From: Puniceicoccaceae bacterium
GTDB lineage: Bacteria; Verrucomicrobiota; Verrucomicrobiia; Opitutales; Coraliomargaritaceae
Reading direction: 5' to 3'
Length of the DNA: 32,172 nucleotides
NCBI GenBank assembly: GCA_007692545.1
Contig: REBV01000263.1
Span: 1 to 32,172, forward strand
Both the position numbers and the translations under genes were made by a program. Below, one piece after another: positions 26,482 to 32,172 of this stretch (within the stretch, counting starts at the first letter, position 1; every line of letters starts with the position of its first letter). The notes beneath the pieces are model-generated. The model was not told the DNA's origin, ran no database searches, and worked only from the letters and a program-made list of their open reading frames with translations.

Positions 26482-28242
26482 CTAAGCCAGCTTCCCCAGC
26501 GCCTTTTGGCGGAAGGCTTCCAGTCTTTGCACGATCTCGGCGGATTCGCCGAGTTGCATCACATCGTGCACCAGTGCCTCGGCATCGGACTTATTAATGT
26601 GGCGAATGAAATACTTCACCTCGGGCAAGAGACTGGAGGTCAAACTCAGCGAATGCGCCCCCATGCCCAACAGTAAGCCCGCGTAAATCGGATCGCCGGC
26701 GATTTCTCCGCAGATACTGACAGGTGTGATAGCCGCATTACCTCCATCAATGATCGCTTTCAAAGTGCGCAAAACTGCCGGATGCGCCGGATCGTAGAGA
26801 TGGGCGACTTCATCATTCAAGCGGTCGACTGCGATCAAATACTGAATCAGATCATTGCTACCGATACTCAAAAAGTCCGTTTCCGCCGCCAGCAGGTCGA
26901 TAATCATCGCAGCACTCGGGACCTCCACCATGGCACCGACTTCGATCGAGGCATCAAAAGCCTGCCCCTTTTCTGTCAGCTCCTCTTTCACCTCGGCCAA
27001 GACAGCGTTGGCCGCCCTGAGCTCAGTCAAACCACTGATCATGGGATACATGATTTTGACATTCCCGTGGGCACTCGCCCGCAGGATGGCTCGCAACTGT
27101 GTCTTGAAAATCTCAATATTTCCCAGGCAAAAACGGATCGCCCGAAAGCCCATGAAGGAGTTGTCTTCCTTCACACTCTCATCGCCGATCAATTTATCAC
27201 CGCCCACATCGAGCGTCCGGACAATAACCGGCTTCTTACCGGCAGCTTTGACCACGGCTTTATATTCGTCATACTGCACCGACTCCGGCGGATAGCCATG
27301 ATGCCGCAGAAAGATGCCTTCTGTGCGGAAAAGACCCACCCCCTCGGCGTGCATGGCCTGGACCTGATCCATCTCTTGGAACCCCTCAATATTGGCCATC
27401 AGACCAATCGAGGCACCGTCCAGCGTGCGGGCCGGTTCGGCAATAAAGCTATTAAACGTAGCATCCCGTTTCTTCCGCTCCGAGGCCAGTTTGCCGTATT
27501 TAAACAGGCGACTCTCGGTCGGGTTAATGACAATGATCCCTTCATAGCCATCGACCAAAATATGGTCGCCACTGGTGATCCGCCTGGTCGCATCGTGCGT
27601 GCCGACCACTGCCGGTATCCGCAGCGAGCGGGCCATGATGACGGAGTGACTCGTCTTGCCACCGCCGTCGGTGACAAAACCCAGCAACTTATTGCGATCC
27701 AAATCCGCCGCATCCGATGGCGAAATATCCTCCGAAATAATGATACTCTCTGCCGCCAATTGGCCCAGATTGACCTTCTGCATACCAATTAGGTTGTGCA
27801 ACAGCCGACGAGAGACGTCGCTGATATCAGAGACACGCTCACGCAAATACTCGTCTTCCATCGACCGGAAAAACGCGATGTAGCGATTCGCCACCTTGTT
27901 GTAGCAAAACTCAATGTTCTTTTTTGAGCTGCGCAGCTCAGCCGTCACTTCATCCAGCAGGGCATTGTCCTCCAAAACCAGCAGGTGCGCATCAAAAATC
28001 CGCGCCTCGCCCTCCCCCAGGGTCTTGGCGATTTGATCGCGTATCTGCGTGATTTCTGCCCGGGTCTCCAGAATCGCCTGCTCAAAACGCTCCAGCTCCA
28101 CCTCGACCCGAGACTCACTAATAGCATAACAGGGCACATCCAGTTGCTTCTGTAAATGGACGACAGCGCGGCCGTGGGCGACGCCGGGTGATGCAGCGAT
28201 GCCCTCTAAAATGATTTCTTTTTTGTTCCGATCTTCAGACAA
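26482..28242 (-). CDS. ptsI: PEP-protein phosphotransferase (PTS enzyme I)
   Basis: Enzyme I takes phosphate from phosphoenolpyruvate and passes it to HPr. The 586-residue protein has the N-terminal IASPGVAHGRAVV start, the HPr-binding helical domain, the phosphorylated histidine H199 in GGKTSHSVIMARS, and the C-terminal PEP barrel with GVGLFRTEGIFL, IGSNDLIQYLIAVDR and ICGEIAGDP. No ptsH (HPr) or EII gene is adjacent, so the system may be regulatory or have its partners elsewhere. It lies 65 bp downstream of ispE on the same strand. The stop is 11 bp from the repeat array. Confidence 0.95.
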   Translation of the reverse strand: MSEDRNKKEIILEGIAASPGVAHGRAVVHLQKQLDVPCYAISESRVEVELERFEQAILETRAEITQIRDQIAKTLGEGEARIFDAHLLVLEDNALLDEVTAELRSSKKNIEFCYNKVANRYIAFFRSMEDEYLRERVSDISDVSRRLLHNLIGMQKVNLGQLAAESIIISEDISPSDAADLDRNKLLGFVTDGGGKTSHSVIMARSLRIPAVVGTHDATRRITSGDHILVDGYEGIIVINPTESRLFKYGKLASERKKRDATFNSFIAEPARTLDGASIGLMANIEGFQEMDQVQAMHAEGVGLFRTEGIFLRHHGYPPESVQYDEYKAVVKAAGKKPVIVRTLDVGGDKLIGDESVKEDNSFMGFRAIRFCLGNIEIFKTQLRAILRASAHGNVKIMYPMISGLTELRAANAVLAEVKEELTEKGQAFDASIEVGAMVEVPSAAMIIDLLAAETDFLSIGSNDLIQYLIAVDRLNDEVAHLYDPAHPAVLRTLKAIIDGGNAAITPVSICGEIAGDPIYAGLLLGMGAHSLSLTSSLLPEVKYFIRHINKSDAEALVHDVMQLGESAEIVQRLEAFRQKALGKLA

Positions 28243-28307
28243 AATGCGTTAATTAAAAGGTAAATAATGGATTAAAAGAGACAGCACCAGAATATACGAG
28301 AATTGAT

Positions 28308-29186
28308 TTAGAGCACCGATGTTTCAATAAAAAACGATCCTTCACCCAAGGCACCCTGACAGATAGCCCGTATTTCAGCTAGCTCCGTGCCATTTCCGGG
28401 CAGTGCAAAACAACAACTCCCACTCCCGCTCATCAGGCAAACATGGCCCGCCGCCCTTAGTTGCTCCAGCAGACAGGCGATCGCCAGGTACTTCTGCCCC
28501 ACACAAGCCTCAAAACTGTTGCCCAACAGCTCACTCAGCGCACCCCCTTTCAAAAAAGACTCGATCCGCCCCTGTGCCAATGCCGGCTGCTCATAAAACT
28601 CAGGCGCACGGGATCGCATCCGGCCATAGGCCCATGCCGTCGGCACCCCGAAATCCGGCCGAAAAAGGACGATGGGGCGACCACGCAAACGCTTCCGCGC
28701 ACCCTCCGGCAGCACCTCGATCACCTCACCCCGCCCCGACATTTGCGCACTCACCGCATCGATAAAAAAAGGACAATCCGAGCCCAGCTCAGCCGCCATC
28801 TGCAAGAGGCCCTCACGCCGAAAAGGCTCACCCGCCAGGGCATTCATGGCCCGCAGTGCCACCGCCGCATTACCACTGCCCCCACCCAACCCGGCTCCCA
28901 TCGGGATCCGCTTCTTTAGTTCAAAAGTAAAATGAAGTGCCTCCCCGAGTCGGCAGCGGAAGATCCCGGCCGCACGCAGGATAAGATTCGAGTCCCCCGT
29001 CGGCACCGCCGGGTCGTCACACAACAGCCGATCCTCCCCAGCCTCGCTCAAAGTCACCTGCAAGCGGTCCCCAAACTTCAACGGCACCACAATCGAGCTC
29101 AGCGCATGGAAGCCATCCGGCCTGGGCCCATGCACAGAGAGCAGTAAGTTAACCTTGGCCGGTGAATCAAATGTTAAGGAATGCAT
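28308..29186 (-). CDS. ispE: 4-diphosphocytidyl-2-C-methyl-D-erythritol kinase
   Basis: IspE phosphorylates CDP-methylerythritol in the MEP isoprenoid pathway. The 292-residue GHMP kinase has the N-terminal SPAKVNLLLSV (residues 8-18), RPDGFHALSS, the ATP loop PMGAGLGGGSGNAA (95-108), and SDCPFF around residue 136. A C-terminal glycine motif MSGSGSCCFAL completes the fold. The cysteine pair in that last motif is slightly unusual, but the spacing is normal. Confidence 0.95.
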   Translation of the reverse strand: MHSLTFDSPAKVNLLLSVHGPRPDGFHALSSIVVPLKFGDRLQVTLSEAGEDRLLCDDPAVPTGDSNLILRAAGIFRCRLGEALHFTFELKKRIPMGAGLGGGSGNAAVALRAMNALAGEPFRREGLLQMAAELGSDCPFFIDAVSAQMSGRGEVIEVLPEGARKRLRGRPIVLFRPDFGVPTAWAYGRMRSRAPEFYEQPALAQGRIESFLKGGALSELLGNSFEACVGQKYLAIACLLEQLRAAGHVCLMSGSGSCCFALPGNGTELAEIRAICQGALGEGSFFIETSVL

Positions 29187-29585
29187 GTTTATACTTGGAT
29201 CCGCTGCCCAGACTCATCCCAATCAGCATGCGCTGCAATACCCATCATCACGATTTGAGCTTTTTGCGGACAAGTGATTGCAGCCATGCAATCGCTACTA
29301 TCGTAAAATGACCAGAATGGTGCCAACTTAAGGCGGTTTAAGGTCTAATTATTGGGACCGGCTGCTTTAGCTGCCGATTAAAAAAAGTATCTGATATTCA
29401 GTTATTAAGAAACTCAAAGGGTAGCTAAAACCCCCGCCCTCATCCCACTCAAGTCTCAGGTCTCAGCTTTCATCCCACTCAAGTTGTTCCGGTTCGCTTC
29501 GCGCCCGGCTTGCCACGGCGCAGCCACGCGAAGACGGGTCTTGTCGTCGCTTCGCTCCTCGGAACAGGTCTCAGCTTTCATCCCT
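29187..29585. other. Intergenic region between ispE and intI
   Basis: No gene was seen in these 399 bp. A short hairpin (GATTGCA 29276-29282 with TGCAATC 29287-29293) lies on the ispE side without a T-tract. From 29441 to 29584 the region is repetitive, as described separately. The ispE promoter is presumably in the first 250 bp, but no convincing -35/-10 pair was picked out. Confidence 0.5.
29441..29584. repeat. 30-bp repeats interrupted by an 82-bp inverted-end element, at the intI 3' end
   Basis: CATCCCACTCAAGT occurs at 29441 and 29471, a 30-bp period. GGTCTCAGCTTTCATCCC occurs at 29459-29476 and again at 29567-29584. Between the copies lies an 82-bp block (29485-29566) that opens with TGTTCCG and closes with CGGAACA, suggesting insertion into the repeat. 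The repeat ends one base before the intI stop codon. Confidence 0.85.
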
Positions 29586-30923
<1,338 letters not shown>

Positions 30924-30925
30924 GT

Positions 30926-30939
30926 TGTTTATGTGAACA
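30926..30939. promoter_or_regulatory. Predicted LexA operator at the intI start
   Basis: On the minus strand the site reads TGTTC-ACAT-AAACA, a 9-of-10 match to TGTTC-N4-GAACA and 13 of 14 identical to the operator before lexA. It ends 2 bp upstream of the intI ATG. An AT-rich GTGATAATATG on the minus strand just upstream is a possible -10 region. SOS control of intI through LexA is established for class 1 and Vibrio integrons. Confidence 0.8.
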
Positions 30940-31266
30940 TATTATCACATTAATCGCAAGCATAAAATTTGAATTTCGCTTTTTCCGGCAAGAAAAACAC
31001 ACAATTAGCGGCCTAAGCAGCTCTCAACAATCTAATTCACAAAACTTTATGAAATTCTAAGCATAGCTACCCCAAAAGAGCAAATGCGTCACTCGTCGTA
31101 AAAACAGGCCGTGAGTTTCGCTTTTTCCGGATATTCGCCTTGCCAGTTGAAGCAGAATCAGGGATTAACAACTCAAGTAAATCGACCCCAAACCCGCTTC
31201 CCAGCAAAGTACAGCCGAATCAACCGTTTGAAACCTCGCAATGCAAAAGCAAACTCCCGTCCCAAG
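30940..31266. other. attI-side leader between intI and the cassette region
   Basis: There is no credible gene in these 327 AT-rich bases. TTTCGCTTTTTCCGG occurs as a direct repeat at 30974-30988 and 31116-31130. TGCGTCACTC (31085-31094) is the exact inverted complement of GAGTGACGCA (31280-31289), and AGTTTCGCTT (31114-31123) is inverted at 31270-31279. Direct and inverted repeats next to the core are expected of attI, where integrase binds accessory sites, but these particular roles are inference. Confidence 0.55.
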
Positions 31267-31273
31267 GTTAAGC
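31267..31273 (+). other. Candidate attI core site
   Basis: GTTAAGC fits the GTTRRRY recombination core exactly and is the only such match I found on the plus strand between this point and the window end. It lies 344 bp upstream of the intI start, on the side where attI belongs, and 49 bp before the first small ORF. A 7-base motif can occur by chance. Confidence 0.5.
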
Positions 31274-31321
31274 GAAACTGAGTGACGCACTTAATACTGA
31301 TATGAAGGAATGAAAAATTGA

Positions 31322-31570
31322 ATGGACCCATACATTTTAACAGCGTTGCTTCTTGTGGTCCCCGGGATGGTGCTGTTGCTTATCGCCCTTTTCGGAGAGA
31401 ATTTCTACCAACGAAAGGAATGGAAAGACTGGCATTCCGAGGCCGGAATTATCGGTCTGGCGGTTTCAGGACTCGATGCGAAATTTGGAAAAAAAGGAGT
31501 TCAGATCTTCATGGTAATTTTGTCTTTTTTGATAGCATCTCTTGGGCTATGGATACTTTCGCTGCGATGA
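31322..31570 (+). CDS. Cassette-borne small membrane protein 1
   Basis: The 82-residue protein has two predicted membrane helices: residues about 4-24 (YILTALLLVVPGMVLLLIALF) and 62-80 (IFMVILSFLIASLGLWIL). A charged loop (ENFYQRKEWKDWHSEAG) lies between them. AAGGAA about ten bases upstream of the ATG is a reasonable ribosome site. It is the first ORF after the candidate attI and is followed by an attC-like element. An overlapping 114-residue frame starting at 31318 runs through that element, lacks membrane character and is rejected. The family is unknown. Confidence 0.65.
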   Translation: MDPYILTALLLVVPGMVLLLIALFGENFYQRKEWKDWHSEAGIIGLAVSGLDAKFGKKGVQIFMVILSFLIASLGLWILSLR

Positions 31571-31580
31571 AGAAGGAAGT

Positions 31581-31647
31581 CATATCCAGGCGGTGGTATC
31601 AACTCCGAGTCGCTGCGCTCCTCTCCGTGATACACCTTACCGATCTA
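31581..31647 (+). other. attC-like folded element 1
   Basis: Outer box CATATC (31581-31586) against GATCTA (31642-31647) pairs at 4 of 6. Unpaired spacers CAGGC (31587-31591) and TTACC (31637-31641) are each 5 nt. Inner arms GGTGGTATCA (31592-31601) and TGATACACC (31628-31636) pair fully with a single bulged G in the left arm. The layout copies attC sites (R box, spacer, L box with extrahelical base, variable loop), but the core is GATCTA, not GTTRRRY. Confidence 0.6.
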
Positions 31648-31654
31648 GAAGAGA

Positions 31655-31840
31655 ATGAGTAAATTGATATCAACACTCCCATGGGTCGGCTTGGGTCTTA
31701 TCGTAGCAAGCCTTGAAGATTATCTAGCTCTCCATCACTGGATTCTTGTTTCAGCTGGCCTTGCCCTAATTGTCTTCGGTTGTATGAAAAGTGAAAAAGA
31801 GAAAGAATTGGATGCTAAGGTCAAAGGCTCAAAGCCATGA
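31655..31840 (+). CDS. Cassette-borne small membrane protein 2
   Basis: The 61-residue protein has two short hydrophobic stretches, residues about 5-20 (ISTLPWVGLGLIVASL) and 29-43 (WILVSAGLALIVFGC), and a highly charged C-terminal tail (KSEKEKELDAKVKGSKP). The ATG follows GAAGAGA directly. It starts eight bases after attC-like element 1, and element 2 follows it after 41 bp, as expected for a promoterless gene cassette. It is probably an inner-membrane microprotein; function unknown. Confidence 0.6.
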   Translation: MSKLISTLPWVGLGLIVASLEDYLALHHWILVSAGLALIVFGCMKSEKEKELDAKVKGSKP

Positions 31841-31881
31841 GTATGCCTGACTTAGATTTCAAACCCATACAGCCTACCGGC

Positions 31882-31938
31882 TAGATCCAGGCGGCGTAGT
31901 CAACGCGAGTGCCTCGCGCGACTAGCCTTGACGATCTA
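31882..31938 (+). other. attC-like folded element 2
   Basis: Outer boxes TAGATC (31882-31887) and GATCTA (31933-31938) pair perfectly. Five-nt spacers are CAGGC (31888-31892) and TTGAC (31928-31932). Inner arms GGCGTAGTC (31893-31901) and GACTAGCC (31920-31927) pair with one bulged G. A terminal stem CGCGAG-TGC-CTCGCG (31904-31918) closes the structure. It shares ATCCAGGCGG and CGATCTA with element 1 in the same positions, and its bulged G lies in the same arm. Confidence 0.65.
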
Positions 31939-31945
31939 CAAAATA

Positions 31946-32172
31946 ATGAATGAACAAAATTTACCAGTTTGGATTTTAGCTGGCGGAGGTATTATCCTAG
32001 CAGCGCTTGGGGTGATTTTTGGCACATACCGGGAGTTCAAATCGAAAAAAACGAAAGCCGCCAAGAAACGCTATTGCTTTTTAGTTTTGGCCTACGCTCT
32101 TACGCTGGGCAGCTACCTTTGGCTCTCTTTTAAGGGCAGTATTGAAGTTAGCATCCTTAGTAGTCTCGCTTT
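31946..32172 (+). CDS. Cassette-borne small membrane protein 3 (runs off the window end)
   Basis: An open frame from ATG at 31946 (MNEQNLPVWILAGGGIILAA) continues to the window end without a stop, at least 75 codons. It has a first membrane helix (about residues 8-24), a strongly basic loop (EFKSKKTKAAKKR) and a second helix (FLVLAYALTLGSYLWLSF). It starts eight bases after attC-like element 2. The two-helix, basic-loop design repeats that of the two preceding cassette proteins, although the sequences are unrelated. Confidence 0.6.
   Translation, partial: MNEQNLPVWILAGGGIILAALGVIFGTYREFKSKKTKAAKKRYCFLVLAYALTLGSYLWLSFKGSIEVSILSSLA

Noticed and set aside
29276-29293. Hairpin GATTGCA/TGCAATC as a terminator
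   Set aside because: The stem is short, and no T-tract follows on either strand at the right distance.
31085-31289. Classical miniature transposon with terminal inverted repeats
   Set aside because: The 10-bp ends match exactly, but no target-site duplication is visible, and the right end overlaps the candidate attI core, so it is recorded only as a repeat arrangement.
31318-31662. 114-codon ORF overlapping the first cassette gene
   Set aside because: It uses a TTG start, runs through the attC-like element and has no membrane or domain signal. The 82-residue frame is the better candidate.
31290-32172. Canonical attC sites with GTTRRRY/RYYYAAC cores
   Set aside because: A by-eye scan of the cassette region found no pair of these cores, so the folded elements are reported as attC-like and not as attC.

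Overview
The window looks like chromosomal DNA of a Verrucomicrobiota bacterium, most plausibly from the Opitutae side of the phylum. This rests on three things: an LL-diaminopimelate aminotransferase (DapL) route to lysine and peptidoglycan; a lexA promoter carrying a 14-bp site that matches 9 of 10 fixed bases of the TGTTC-N4-GAACA operator reported for Verrucomicrobia; and several lineage-typical hypothetical envelope proteins. The assignment is inference, because no rRNA or other taxonomic marker is present. No tRNA, rRNA, CRISPR array, prophage or transposase gene was seen.

Layout. Positions 1-516 hold a 23S-IVP-type four-helix-bundle gene enclosed by inverted, tandemly repeated flanks. 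Positions 513-5440 hold a stand-alone coaB, a divergent membrane protein, lexA, a glyoxalase-like VOC protein, a fatty acid desaturase, a DUF2071 protein and a small orphan ORF. Positions 5590-10890 are a tightly packed minus-strand run, in transcription order: acylphosphatase, ABC ATPase, ABC permease, a TPR protein, an inositol-monophosphatase-family enzyme and citramalate synthase (cimA). Positions 11086-16872 hold ilvB, a DUF481 outer-membrane-type protein, and a minus-strand group of three envelope proteins (TPR/PEGA, Gly/Ser-rich secreted, small secreted). Positions 17038-29186 hold alaS, a GT-C-type membrane protein, an ApbE-like protein, nadB, panC, dapL, ptsI and ispE.

Positions 29586-32172 hold the most striking region. 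An integron integrase gene (intI) is transcribed leftward. Upstream of it lie a non-coding attI-like segment with a GTTAAGC core and at least three small ORFs for two-helix membrane proteins. Two conserved 57-66 bp folded elements sit between these ORFs, exactly where attC sites belong. Their architecture is attC-like (paired outer boxes, two 5-nt unpaired spacers, an inner stem with one bulged base), but the outer core is GATCTA instead of GTTRRRY.

A link across the window: the intI start is preceded within 3 bp by a LexA-type operator that differs at one base of 14 from the operator in front of lexA. The repressor and its probable target are therefore both visible, which suggests SOS control of cassette recombination. 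The integrase also carries about 114 extra N-terminal residues that look like a second core-binding domain.

A second theme is repeats. At least six short repeat families sit at or within about 25 bp of stop codons (coaB, lexA, cimA, dapL, ptsI, intI), and two tandem-repeat tracts have entered the alaS reading frame without breaking it.
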